Shown here one piece after another: positions 41,136 to 51,138 of a stretch of 64,000 nucleotides of DNA; within the stretch, counting starts at the first letter, position 1, and each line of letters starts with the position of its first letter. The position numbers and the translations under genes were made by a program. The stretch lies in contig CAVOZC010000017.1 in assembly GCA_963700865.1 (NCBI GenBank), positions 1 through 64,000 on the forward strand. Direction: 5' to 3'. The notes below the pieces were generated by a model. That model was not told where the DNA came from and made no database searches. It saw only the letters and a program-made list of their open reading frames with translations. Origin of the DNA: CAVOGJ01 sp963700865. Lineage in GTDB: Bacteria > Planctomycetota > Planctomycetia > Pirellulales > Pirellulaceae.

Positions 41136-41383
41136 TAGTCTTCTCCACAAGTAAATCCAAAGAACCAAAAAACAGAAGCACGTGGTTCAAAGATTCGCAC
41201 ACATCGAACCCGTTGGATTCGATGTCGCGACACGAACACGCTGCCACACAAACATTCTAGTTACGCTCGCCCCCCCAAACCGAGGAAGCAACCGGGTGGC
41301 TGAAATTCATCCGTTGCCACCGTGTCGGACGAGACGGGGGAAATCCCTAAGTTATTCCTTGTAATCAAGAGACTAGGAGAAAA

Positions 41384-41398
41384 CAACCTTTTAGGTTG
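41384..41398 (-). terminator. Intrinsic terminator (minus strand)
   Basis: Read on the minus strand: CAACCT-AAA-AGGTTG followed directly by TTTTC. A six-bp stem, three-base loop and T-run. It lies downstream of the peroxidase gene and upstream of the PEP-CTERM gene, so it should end the peroxidase transcript. The flanking stretch 41136-41514 shows no gene. Confidence 0.65.
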
Positions 41399-41514
41399 AC
41401 TTTTCGCCCTCGAAATCGGTCGGGGAGGACGCAGGACCACCAGGATCCGCCCTAAACGGCCCCCTACGAATCCCTTCCCCTGACCTAATACGCGTCCCAG
41501 CCCGGTTAGGCACC

Positions 41515-43982
41515 TCAGGCATGGCCACTTCCCCAGACCCCAAAGACCTGATCGATGAGGCTCGGCTCTACGGCCGCCGCATCCTCGTCGCGGCGATCGA
41601 CGTCGATCTTGACGGAGCGCATGCGTCGTCGCCGGCTCGCAACCCGTCCACGACCTTCGCGACAGCGGTGAGGGACTGCTGCCTGGCCATTGTCCGTGAT
41701 CTCGCCGCTCCCGGCAGCTTGCGGGGAGCGTGCGTCCCGGCAGGGCAAGCCGCCCCTGGCCGGTGAGACCTGCGTTGTCCCATCCGCGTCCGCCCGCGAC
41801 CGCGGCGCCAACCACCCAACCCACTTCCTGCGGTTCGAGATGGAAACCGCCGTGACCACCTGGTACGCGGACCCGCTCGAAATTTCCGTAGTACAGTGAC
41901 AGGTCGTCGATCGCAATCGACGTCGGCGTTACTTGCACATGGTCGGCCCGGTGCCGCCCCTGCACAAGCAGCCGATCGTTACCGCCCCCTCCGCCGTGCA
42001 GCTCCACCGAGCCGCGGTACGCGTCCGCGACACTCTTGTCGATGCGAATGTTGTCATTTCTTGACGTGCCGTAGATCACCACGATGCTCGTGTCGGCCAG
42101 GGCCTGCGAGGCGAGGACCCGGTTCGACGATCCCCTCACGATTTGCAATTCGTCGCCGCGGACACGGAGTGAAATATTTGCGGCGCGGAAACCCTCGGGT
42201 GCACGATAGGTAAAGACGTTCGCACCGCGAAAGACTTCGTCTTGTACATTCTGCAAGTTGGTGTTGCGTCGGATGATCTCGGACAACCGCGTGTTTTGCA
42301 GTTGGTCGAGCAACGTCCCGGAAAAGACGTTCTCGTAATAAAAACGGTCGCCATCGCGGAGGCGGGTGAACTGGTCGACCAGCACCGTATGCAGCAGTTC
42401 GCCGACGCTACCGCCCGCAATATGGTCTTCGGAGAGCACCCGGCAAAGACATCAATGTTGTTGACCGCCTCGTAACCATTCACGCCGTCATTCGCCGCGT
42501 CGTAGGCAGCTGCCAGTCCGGCCACGACCTCCGGACGTTCGAGAAATCTCCGAGATGCTCGCACGGGGCTCCAAGCCGTAGTCGACGCGGGCCTGGTTGT
42601 AGTCTGGCAGGCCATGGTCGCGGCCCCGCTGCAGATTTGTGGCCCCCAGGTCGGTTCCCGCCGGGGGATCGAAGAGCAGGTTCCGCACCCCGTCGACCAC
42701 AAGATGGTCGACTTCCTGGACTTGCTGGGTCGCCAGGCCTTTCAAGTAGGCTTCGATTCCAAATTGCGTGACTAGTTCGGGGTTGAAGAAGGCCTCGCCA
42801 AGATTGACCTCTCCATTCTCGACCGACGCACCAAGCACATCGGGATCGTCGGGGACCGGGGTGCCATCCTCGTTCAGGACCAGCAGTTCATTGGGCAACA
42901 TGCTGTGTCCGAACCGGTAGAGCGATGCGGAGAAGACATTCGCGATACTGGCCTGCACGTCCGATCGGTACGCATCGTAGCTCAGCCAGTTGGTCGGGCC
43001 CGAGCACGGAGGGAAGGAATTCGTTGTACGTAATCGACTGGACTTCCGCGTTCGTGATGGCGCGGGCCAGCTGATAAACGTACTCGTCGACCAGCGGATG
43101 GGCGAGCGCTGACGGAGGAATATGAAGCCGGTCGGCGATCTGCCGGGCCTGGTAGTTGTGTTCCCTGACAAATAACGTGTGCAACGAGGTGAGCCCTGGC
43201 TGCTCATTCGAGCGGACGTCTCCGGCCACGAAAAGTGACTCGGGAGCCAGCGGGACTCCGGTGCCCGTCGTCGGCGGTGCGGCATTTTCCAGGCCGAGCG
43301 TATTGAGCGGCAGGAATTCACCACTGCCGTCGGCGAGATTACTCACCCCGTCGCTGGTTAGCAAGAAACCGCCCACATGAGCCCGCAAGCCCGACGCCTT
43401 ACCCGCATCGGAACCATACACATTAGAGGCATCAATATAGGAAGTGATCTGGTTGATTTGCTGAGCCACACCATCCGCGTCCAGCTCAAACCGTGAACGG
43501 AGCATGGGGATCATCGTCCCTAGCGGCAACTCGTCGGTCGGATCCGTGACGAAAAATGGAATGAACTCCCCATCCATCGTGGCTTCGCCCACGGGCAAGA
43601 AGTCCTCGGTCAGATCCATATCGTGATCGATAAATTGACCCCATTGAAAGTTAAAGCTGGTCAGGCCTCGATCGTTCAAGACAGACTGGTCTTGATCAAA
43701 AAGGGCATTACTGATCGTACGCGGATTGATGGTGTTGCCGGCGGCATCGAGCCGCGGAGCGAGGGACGGAAAATCGCCGGCCATGCCACTTCCGTAGGCG
43801 ACCGTCGTGAGCCGCAGCAGCGCCGTATTCGCGGCTCCCCAATCCTCGTTTAGCTCATTGTTGCCCGATCCATCGAACGATCGAAACTCGAGATCACCCG
43901 CCAACAGCAGGCGGCTGGAAAGTTGCTCGATACCGTGCAAGGAACGGCTCTTGCGTTGCGTGATGTTGTGCGAACGACTCAT
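41515..43982 (-). CDS. Animal-type heme peroxidase, secreted (several frameshifts)
   Basis: About 800 residues. ATG 43982 opens the planctomycete N-terminal signature (SLHGIEQLSSRLLLAGD). Peroxidase landmarks: QWGQFIDHDMDLTED (distal His region with calcium-site Asp), REHNYQAR (catalytic Arg region), SIANVFSASLYRFGHSML (proximal His), and LRDGDRFYYEN near the end of the domain. Family enzymes use H2O2 to oxidise halides or phenols. Beyond the domain comes IVVIYGTSRNDNIRI with Gly-rich repeats, resembling a calcium-binding tail. Breaks: insertions near 42990 and 42560, a lost G near 42438 (restores GVLSEDHI), and at least one more near 41800. The exact C terminus (41515 preferred, 41261 possible) is therefore uncertain. 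Confidence 0.8.
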
Positions 43983-44703
43983 CTTATCTCTCGGGGTGGG
44001 AACGGTAATTCCAAGCCAAAATGACGTCCAATGCATGCATTCTACACCAGCCAGCCATCCGCAGCAATGAAATCGTGTTCGCGCCCGGTCCCGAAGTCTG
44101 GCGACCTTGTCATTGCCCACCTTTCTTCTTCGTTCACGCTTTAGCCAGAGAAAAATGCCGCTAAAAACGCACCACGCGTCGTTACGCACCGGCATTCTTC
44201 GGCGGCGTACGCCGCCAGAAATCGCGGCAACCACTTCCCACCGATCGCCGTTTGTCCCCGCGATTTCTTCTGGCTGACGGTTAAAACGACGCTCGTGAAC
44301 GGGTGGGTAATAACAAGGTCTGGCGACTTCGGCGACCGAGGGACCGGCGCATTTGCGGACGTTTTGGGAGCCGCCCATCCTGCCACCCGAATCGTCCCAA
44401 GTCGGGTGACTTCGGCGATGAAGGGCTGCCATGTCGGACCACTACGGGCTTGACTGCTGGTCGGTCCAAGTGGTATGATGCAGTGAACGTTTGTTACCTA
44501 TTGCTCAGGCAGCGGTACGAACCGGCGCCTGTCTCCAGAGAGAGACGAGGGCGTTTCCCAACCGGTCCAAGGAGTGCCGGATTCTCTTTTCTGTCGAAAC
44601 TTGCCTGGGAAAGCAAGTTCTTAAGCGACGTTGTCATTTTGATGCTGGCAACGTGGACCGTCTTCTCGGTCACCGCATCAGCAAGCCGTAGGAGGGCTGT
44701 GCC
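43983..44703. other. Divergent intergenic region upstream of the glycan operon
   Basis: About 720 bases. Two related boxes, GGCGACTTCGGCGACCGAGGG (~44322) and GGTGACTTCGGCGATGAAGGG (~44405), share GACTTCGGCGA and could be operators or a duplication. A promoter-like pair follows at 44450. No supported gene. Confidence 0.45.
44450..44479 (+). promoter_or_regulatory. Sigma-70-type promoter for the glycan operon
   Basis: TTGACT (44450-44455), 18-base spacer, TATGAT (44474-44479). The predicted start is near 44486, leaving a leader of ~215 bases before the GTG start at 44704. Strongest housekeeping-type promoter match noticed in the window. Confidence 0.5.
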
Positions 44704-45921
44704 GTGAAAACTGTCAAGCCACTGTTCGTATCCACCTATCCCCCCGAAGAGTGTGGCATCGCCACCTTCAGCAAGGACTTGGCGGATGCTGTGGACATCG
44801 CAGCGGGCAGCGATGTGTCGTCGATCGCTGCCATCCAATCGACGCTGGCCGTGGTAGGAGATGATCCACGAGTCGTTCACGTCGTGGATAATCGCAGGCC
44901 ACGTGCCTATGTCGAGGCGGCGGACGCGGCCAACGAGGGACCGTATGACGTCGTCAGCCTGCAGCACGAATTCGGTTTGTATCCGGATGCGTGGGGCAAC
45001 CGCATCCTGGATTTTCTGCAGCGTTGCGAGAAACCGATCGTCACCACGTTGCATACGTTGTTGACTCATCCAGAAGAAGTGCCGCGACGACTGATCTGCG
45101 ACATTGCCCAGCTCAGTCAGAAGTTAGTCGTCATGACCGGCCTTGCCGCGAAATTGCTGACGACAGTCTATGACGTCGCGCCTTCCCAGGTCGTGGTCAT
45201 CCCGCACGGTGTGCCCGTCGTGCCGTTCGCCCGCGACGGACGGCACAAACGGCAGTTGGGACTGACCGACCGGAAAATCATCTGCACGTTCGGACTGATC
45301 AATCCGGGCAAGGGTCTGGAGCACATGATCCGCGCAATGCCGGCGATCGTGGCGCAGTGTCCGGAAGCCATCTATCTGATCGTCGGCGTAACGCATCCCC
45401 TCGTGAAGCGAAGGGAGGGCGAGTCTTATCGAGAAGCCTTGGTCGAGATGGCGGCGTCGCTGGGTGTGGGTGAACATGTGCAGTTTGTCAATAAGTACCT
45501 TGGACTGGCAGAACTTCTAGCCCATCTGCAGGCCTGCGATGTATTTGTCACTCCTTACCCCGGCAAGGATCAGATTGCCAGCGGCACGATGGCGTACGCC
45601 ATGGCAGCGGTCGGCGCGGTGGTCAGCACGCCTTATCTCTATGCGGAGGAAGTGCTTGCCGAAGGGCGTGGATTACTCGTACCGTTCGCTGACAGCCGAG
45701 CCATGTCGGCAGCAACGCTCCGCCTCTTAACCGACACGGAATTCGCGACGGCCACTCGGCTTCGTGCGTACGAGTATGCGCAGCCGATGTTCTGGCCGAA
45801 TGTCGGACACAAGTACCTGCAGTTGTTCGAAGAGATCGTGGCTGCCAACGACCTTCGGTTGGCCCCCACGACGGGCTTGTGCTCGCCGTCGAATAGTCAC
45901 CATCCCCGCACCGCTCTATGA
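44704..45921 (+). CDS. Glycosyltransferase, GT4-like (GT-B fold)
   Basis: 405 residues from GTG 44704, with GGAGGG about seven bases before it. The N-terminal opening VSTYPPEECGIATFSKDLADA is characteristic of a GT4 subgroup. ISLQHEFG-like VVSLQHEFGLYPDAWGN and VVIPHGVPVVPF follow. The donor half starts at TFGLINPGKGLEHMI and contains the E-x7-E-like region around SGTMAYAMAAVGAVVSTPYLYAEE. Transfers a sugar from a nucleotide donor, retaining mechanism, in the cytoplasm. It overlaps the next gene by ATGA, and a GH130 enzyme and a second GT4 follow, so all four likely build or turn over one mannose-type glycan (inference). Confidence 0.85.
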   Translation: MKTVKPLFVSTYPPEECGIATFSKDLADAVDIAAGSDVSSIAAIQSTLAVVGDDPRVVHVVDNRRPRAYVEAADAANEGPYDVVSLQHEFGLYPDAWGNRILDFLQRCEKPIVTTLHTLLTHPEEVPRRLICDIAQLSQKLVVMTGLAAKLLTTVYDVAPSQVVVIPHGVPVVPFARDGRHKRQLGLTDRKIICTFGLINPGKGLEHMIRAMPAIVAQCPEAIYLIVGVTHPLVKRREGESYREALVEMAASLGVGEHVQFVNKYLGLAELLAHLQACDVFVTPYPGKDQIASGTMAYAMAAVGAVVSTPYLYAEEVLAEGRGLLVPFADSRAMSAATLRLLTDTEFATATRLRAYEYAQPMFWPNVGHKYLQLFEEIVAANDLRLAPTTGLCSPSNSHHPRTAL

Positions 45922-47012
45922 CGAGAAGCCCCCTTATGTCCAACGCCTTTGGCCTGCCACTTACGCACCTCGACCGGATGACTGATTCGACGGGATTGAT
46001 CCAACATGCGATCTATAGCCTTCCGCGTCGCGAAAGCGGTTATACGACCGATGACAATGCCCGTGCCCTGCGGTTGTGTGCCCGACTGTGGAGCGAGCAA
46101 GCGGACGAGCCGCTGCTCTCACGTGTCTCCTGCTACTTGAGTTTTCTCGAACACGCGCGGTGCTCCTCCCGGGGGTTTCACAACTTTCTCAGTTATCAAC
46201 GTGATTGGCTGGATACCGGCGGCACCGGAGACTGCCAGGGGCAAGCCGTGTTGGCGTTGGCAGAGGTGCTGTGTTGCGATTTGCCTGCCGGCTTTCGCGG
46301 ATTGGCTCGGGAACTCATTCAAAGCGTGCTGCCCGCCTTGGGTCAATTGAGAAGTCTCAGGGCGCAGGCCTATGTGATTCAGGCATGGGCCATGCTCGAG
46401 CGTGCCGGCGTCGAGCCTATCGGTTCTCTGGCCCACGTTGCGCGTCTCGCCGCGGATCGATTGGTCGAATGCTATCAAAGATCCCAGCGATCGGATTGGT
46501 ATTGGTTCGAATCACGAATGACGTATGCCAACGCCGTCTTACCGCACGCGTTGTTTGATGCGGCCGAGCATTGGCCACAAGGGGGATTTTATCCCATCGC
46601 CGAGTCGAGCTTCGGCTTCCTCAACCTCGTGACGACGGCTGACGACATCTTCTGGCCGATTGGCAACGATGACTGGTATTCCCACGGGGAAACAAAATCG
46701 CTCTATGACCAACAGCCTCTCGAGGCGTCCACGATGGCCGCCACGGCGCTCGCGGCCTATCGGCAGCGGGCGGACACGAAATACTTGTCGATCTTCCACC
46801 GGGCACATGCCTGGTTCCTGGGTGACAATAGTCTTCGACAGTCGCTCGTCGACCTGGAGTCCGGGGCTTGCTGTGACGGTTTGGAAGAAACGGGTGTCAA
46901 TCGAAATCAGGGGGCGGAATCGACACTCGCCTATTTGTGGACCGAATTAAGTCGCAACCAGGCCAAACTGGAGCGACGTCTTTCCCCCGGGCTTTCGTTG
47001 ATCGGCCGGTAG
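45918..47012 (+). CDS. Glycan-associated (alpha/alpha)-barrel-like protein
   Basis: 364 residues, starting inside the upstream stop (ATGA). Helical throughout with conserved aromatic/acidic motifs: RRESGYTTDDNARAL near the N terminus, SYQRDWLDTGGTGDCQGQ, RSDWYWFESRMTYANAVLPH, and NRNQGAESTLAYLW. These motifs are found in proteins encoded next to, or fused with, GT4 enzymes and GH130, and are often annotated loosely as glycosyltransferase. The repeated helix pattern suggests an (alpha/alpha)6 toroid of the kind used by glycoside hydrolases and epimerases. No signal peptide, so cytoplasmic. Activity is unproven; TTDDNARA and the DTGGTGDCQGQ acidic pair are candidate active-site residues. Confidence 0.72.
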   Translation: MTRSPLMSNAFGLPLTHLDRMTDSTGLIQHAIYSLPRRESGYTTDDNARALRLCARLWSEQADEPLLSRVSCYLSFLEHARCSSRGFHNFLSYQRDWLDTGGTGDCQGQAVLALAEVLCCDLPAGFRGLARELIQSVLPALGQLRSLRAQAYVIQAWAMLERAGVEPIGSLAHVARLAADRLVECYQRSQRSDWYWFESRMTYANAVLPHALFDAAEHWPQGGFYPIAESSFGFLNLVTTADDIFWPIGNDDWYSHGETKSLYDQQPLEASTMAATALAAYRQRADTKYLSIFHRAHAWFLGDNSLRQSLVDLESGACCDGLEETGVNRNQGAESTLAYLWTELSRNQAKLERRLSPGLSLIGR

Positions 47013-47077
47013 TCCAGCCGACGAGCCACTTTTCCCACCGCGCTCTTTTTTTGACATTTGAGACTTGCCGAGTATTG

Positions 47078-48559
47078 ATGAACCAAAAACCGATCAACCT
47101 CCGCCGCACGACGACCCTGCTCCAACCGAATCAGTCGCGCGTCCTCTTGCGTCCCTTCAATCCGGGAGATGCCACACGGGCTGGCAGGATCATCAGCCGC
47201 ATCATGTCTCTTCCGGAACACCAAGTCAATTTGTTATGGGAAGAAGTCTCCATCGATTTTTCCCAACGTCATCGACAGGTTCATCGCACCTGTCTGGAGC
47301 GATACCATCAGGTGCGGGGAAACCATATTTCGGACAGCACACTATCCGAGACCAGACGCCTATTGATTGGGGCTTACTTCCTTGCCGAGTATTCACTCGA
47401 ATCGGCCGCGCTCTTCAATCCCTCGATCGTTCCACACCCGGACCAGACAGACCTCGCTCCCGGGGCCTTGCGCTTCATTCTCAGCCTCCGCGCCACCGGA
47501 GAAGGTCACATCTCTTCCATCACCTTCCGTACGGGCGTCATTCACGGCGATCACCACGTGGAAGTTCATCCGCCCGCCGGCTTCCTCACCGAGCCTCGCC
47601 AAATCCCAAACTCGGTCTATGTGAAAAAACTCTTCGCGCGGAAACTTCAGGAATTGGGTTTGGCGGGCGACTTTGCGGATCGAGTCATGCGACGACTCGA
47701 CGATTCCTTCACCTTACAGATGCTCCGCGGCAGCCTCGACGCGGAATTGGAGCACGCCAGGCAATCGGAGGGAATCCTGCAAGACGACCAGATCACATCT
47801 CATGGCATGTGGTTGTTGGCCAGGTCAAACTACGAAGTCCAATTCGAGCACGAACAACTGACGTCGGAACGCATTTTGTTCCCCGCCACGCCATCCCAAG
47901 TCAATGGCATTGAAGACGCGCGATTCGTCCGTTTTCAAAACGACGACGGTAGCTATGTTTACTACGCCACGTTCACCGCGTTTGATGGGAAGGTGGTGAT
48001 GCCTGAGCTCGTGGAAACGCATGATTTTCTTCGTTTTCGCTTCTGCACATTGAATGGACCCGCTGCCCAGAATAAAGGAATGGCCTTGTTCCCACGCAAG
48101 ATCAATGGGCAATTCGTCATGCTGGCCAGGCAAGACAACGAAAGTATCTATCTCAGCTTCTCGGATAACGAACACTTCTGGAATGAACGCAAGCTGCTGC
48201 TCAAACCGTCCTTTTCCTGGGAACTGATCCAGATTGGAAACTGCGGCTCACCCATCGAGACGGAAGCGGGCTGGCTGGTACTCAGCCACGGTGTCGGTCC
48301 GATGCGGAAATACTGTATCGGAGCTTTCCTGCTGGATCGAGACGATCCGAGCAAGGTGCTCGGTCGACTCCGTGAGCCACTCTTGGCGCCCAACGAGAAG
48401 GAACGCCAGGGGTACGTGCCGAACGTGGTTTATACGTGCGGCGCATTGTTGCATCAGGACGAGCTGATCATTCCGTACGGCTTGGCCGATCATGCGACCG
48501 GGTTTGCGTCGGTGCCGGTCGACGATGTCCTGGCCGCCATGAATCACGATAAAGGATGA
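47078..48559 (+). CDS. GH130 family beta-mannoside phosphorylase/hydrolase-like protein
   Basis: 493 residues from ATG 47078; the frame is open further up, but that part overlaps the preceding gene. A ~180-residue helical N-terminal extension precedes the five-bladed GH130 propeller. Propeller landmarks: GIEDARFVRFQNDDGSYVYYATFTAFDG (family IEDPR-type acid/substrate loop), GPAAQNKGMALFPRKING, WELIQIGNCGSPIETEAGW, LVLSHGVGPMRKYCIGAFLLD, and IPYGLADHATGFASV. GH130 enzymes cleave beta-mannosides, mostly by phosphorolysis; the long N-terminal extension suggests a subgroup of its own. Between two glycosyltransferase genes, and overlapping the second by ATGA. It may recycle the polymer those enzymes make. 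Confidence 0.85.
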   Translation: MNQKPINLRRTTTLLQPNQSRVLLRPFNPGDATRAGRIISRIMSLPEHQVNLLWEEVSIDFSQRHRQVHRTCLERYHQVRGNHISDSTLSETRRLLIGAYFLAEYSLESAALFNPSIVPHPDQTDLAPGALRFILSLRATGEGHISSITFRTGVIHGDHHVEVHPPAGFLTEPRQIPNSVYVKKLFARKLQELGLAGDFADRVMRRLDDSFTLQMLRGSLDAELEHARQSEGILQDDQITSHGMWLLARSNYEVQFEHEQLTSERILFPATPSQVNGIEDARFVRFQNDDGSYVYYATFTAFDGKVVMPELVETHDFLRFRFCTLNGPAAQNKGMALFPRKINGQFVMLARQDNESIYLSFSDNEHFWNERKLLLKPSFSWELIQIGNCGSPIETEAGWLVLSHGVGPMRKYCIGAFLLDRDDPSKVLGRLREPLLAPNEKERQGYVPNVVYTCGALLHQDELIIPYGLADHATGFASVPVDDVLAAMNHDKG

Positions 48560-49660
48560 CACGGATGGCGACCCGGCAAAAGCGCATCGCGGTTCTCTCA
48601 CCCATCGCCTGGCGGACGCCACCGCGTCAGTACGGCGCTTGGGAGACCGTCGCCGGCAATGTGGCTGAAGGGCTGGTCGCTCGCGGTTGGGACGTCACGT
48701 TATTCGCCACCGGCGATTCGATTACCACAGCCACGCTAAGCGCGGTGATTCCCCGCGGGTACGAGGAAGACCCGGATATCGACGCGAAGGTCGCTGAGTA
48801 CCTGCATATTTCCGCTGCCTTTGAACGAGCTGATGAATTTGACTTGATTCACAGCCATTACGATTTTATGGCGCTGACCTACTCACGGCTCGTCCGCACC
48901 CCGGTCCTCACCACGATCCACGGCTTTTCCTCTCCGCGAATCATGCCGGTCTATGAGAAGTATCGGGATGGTTACTTCGTATCCATCAGTGATTCAGACC
49001 GAGCGCACCGGACTAAATTACGTCGGCACGGTCTACAACGGGATCGATCTCTCCCTTTATCCACTGCGTGAACGGCGAGGCGACCAACTCGTTTTCCTCG
49101 GTCGCATTCATCCTGACAAAGGCGTGCATCTGGCCATTGAGGTAGCTCGACAGAGCGGATTTCCGTTGCTGATTGCGGGAATCATTCAGGACCGAGCCTA
49201 CTTCCAGGAGCAGGTAGAACCCCATCTCGATGATCGACACATTCGTTACATCGGACCGGTCGACGTCGCAGGGAAGAACGCTTTGTTCGCCAGCGCACTC
49301 GGGTTGCTGCACTTGAATACGATCCCCGAGCGGTTTGGACTGGTCCTGGCCGAGGCGAATGCCGCCGGCGTGCCAGTAATCGCCATGGACCTGGGGTCGT
49401 GTCGGGAAGTGATCGATCACGGGCGCACGGGCATCCTCGTCCACAGCGTCGAGGAAGCGGTCCGAGCGTTGCGGCAAATCCCATCCATCGACGCTGCCAT
49501 CTGTCGTGCGCACGTCGAGCGGCGATTCTCCGTGGAGGCGATGGTGGTGGCCTATGAAAGGGCTTACGCCAGCGTCTTTGCCAATGAAGCAGAACGGCAC
49601 CGTGGCGCTAATGTATCGGGCCGCGATGCCAAGCATTCCATTGAAGAAAGGATCGTCTAA
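48556..49660 (+). CDS. Glycosyltransferase, GT4 family (frameshift near 48997)
   Basis: About 367 residues. ATG 48556 overlaps the GH130 stop; ATG 48565 is an alternative. Acceptor half: RIAVLSPIAWRTPPRQYGAW at the N terminus, LIHSHYDFMALTYSRL, VLTTIHGFSS. Donor half: TVYNGIDLSLYP, VFLGRIHPDKGVHLAIEVA, and the catalytic E-x7-E segment PERFGLVLAEANAAGVPVIAM. One inserted base at ~48997 splits the two halves; removing it gives SDSDRATGLNYVGTVYNGID, as the family requires. Last clear member of the glycan operon. Sugar specificity cannot be predicted; the GH130 neighbour hints at mannose. Confidence 0.85.
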
Positions 49661-49661
49661 T

Positions 49662-49943
49662 ATGGACTACATCTTGCAAGGCCGCACTTTTCAGTATCAA
49701 CCGCCCAACCCCAGCACGCCCACTATGGCTCAACCCGGTTCCATAGCAAAGCTGTTGGTAATGACGGAGAGACATCAGTCTGGCCAGCCCCTTCACGACC
49801 CCGGGGATGCGGCCTGTATTACCGCTGCTCATCCGAAATTCACCAAGAAGCTCCTTTTCGATGGACCATTGGGGGCTCAGCCACGGAGCGAGACGGCCCT
49901 CGAAACTGCGGCTCGTCTGACCGCGCCTCGAGATTGCGGCTAG
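49662..49943 (+). CDS. Possible small protein downstream of the glycan operon
   Basis: 93 codons from ATG 49662, two bases after the GT4 stop, with GAAAGGA about 10 bases before the start. The sequence (MDYILQGRTFQYQPPNPS...) matches nothing I know, and its second half is low in typical coding signal. The 3' end overlaps the convergent thiolase gene by four bases. Could be a real short gene, a remnant or a chance frame. Confidence 0.3.
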   Translation: MDYILQGRTFQYQPPNPSTPTMAQPGSIAKLLVMTERHQSGQPLHDPGDAACITAAHPKFTKKLLFDGPLGAQPRSETALETAARLTAPRDCG

Positions 49944-51072
49944 TGTGACCGGTACCGAAACAACACCGCCATACCTTGGCCGCCTCCCACGCATAAACTA
50001 GCGATTCCCAGTGCATCGGCTTCGCCTCGCTGCAAGAGCCGATCGTGCAAGGTCATCACCAGCCGCAAGCCGGTGGCACCCAGCGGGTGTCCCACCGCCA
50101 TGGCGCCTCCCCAGGCGTTGATACGGTCCAGAGGCAGCTCTAACTCCTCGGCCGAGGCCAGCACCTGAATTGCAAACGCCTCGTTGATCTCGTAGGCCGC
50201 GATGTCGAGAGGACCCACCTGGTTGCGGGCGAATAGCTTTTGAATTGCCGGCACCGGCCCCATCCCCATGATTTCTGGAGCCACATGAGCCACGACGCTG
50301 TCGACAATCTCCAGTCCCTGTTTCACGCCCAGCCGTTCGGCCGTCTGCGATTCGATGACCCAGCCACTTGTCGCGCCATCGGTGAGCGGTGAACTGGTCG
50401 CGGCCGTGACGATGCCGTCATCGCCGAAGGCCGGCGTCAGGCTGGCCATTTTTTCCCGGTTCGCCGGATAGCGGATAAATTCGTCACGATCGATCAGATA
50501 AGGGTGAATCTGCCGCGTCAGTCTCCCCGCTCATAGGCTCGATGTGCCTTTTCATGACTGGCCGCCGCCAAGTCCTCCTGGAGCGATCGCGTCAAATGCG
50601 GATAACGTCGAGCCACCTCCTCGGCGGTTTCCCCCATATTGATATACGCCCGCGGTGAAACCTGTTTGACTCGCTCCGACTCAGAAAAATTCGCACCTCG
50701 CCGCGGAATGCGGCTCATCGATTCGATACCGGCCACCAGGTAGATGCTACCGCGGGCACAAGCGACCGAGGCAGCGGCCATGGACAACGCCTCGAGACTG
50801 CTTGCGCACAGCCGATTCACCGTGGCCGCGGGGACGGCCAGCTGGGTTCCCAGTGCTGCCATACGGGCCACGTTGAAGCCCTGTTCCCCTTCCGGGTAGG
50901 CCGTCCCGACGATCAGATCATCGATGCCTGCCGACACCAGAGCTGGCTGGGTGTCGACCTGTGTCTGCAGTAGTTCGACTAGCAGATCGTCGGCGCGGGT
51001 GTCCTTGTAGACTCCTTTGAAGGCGCGGCCGAACGGGGTGCGTTTTCCGGCGATAAAGACGGCTTGATTCAT
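49940..51072 (-). CDS. Thiolase (acetyl-CoA / 3-oxoacyl-CoA C-acyltransferase; frameshift near 50519)
   Basis: About 378 residues after repair. All thiolase active-site elements are present: nucleophile Cys89 in TVNRLCASSLEALS, NEAFAIQVLA, GGAMAVGHPLGATG with the catalytic His, and the second Cys in SLCVGGGQG. One C lost at ~50519 gives an early stop; with it, the reading is ERGDLTRQIHPYLIDRDEF. The enzyme cleaves 3-oxoacyl-CoA with CoA. In this operon the expected substrate is 3-oxoadipyl-CoA (to acetyl-CoA and succinyl-CoA), or acetoacetyl-CoA if the CoA-transferase acts on acetoacetate. Last gene of the nine-gene minus-strand operon. Confidence 0.88.
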
Positions 51073-51138
51073 CAGTTCCTCTTGCTTCGCGGGGCTCGTC
51101 GGCTTGAGGTGGCGCGTCGCAGGTCGCGGGCCTCGCGA

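Noticed and set aside
41521..41766. 81-codon plus-strand frame at the peroxidase 3' end
   Set aside because: Antisense to the peroxidase tail and without ribosome site or similarity.
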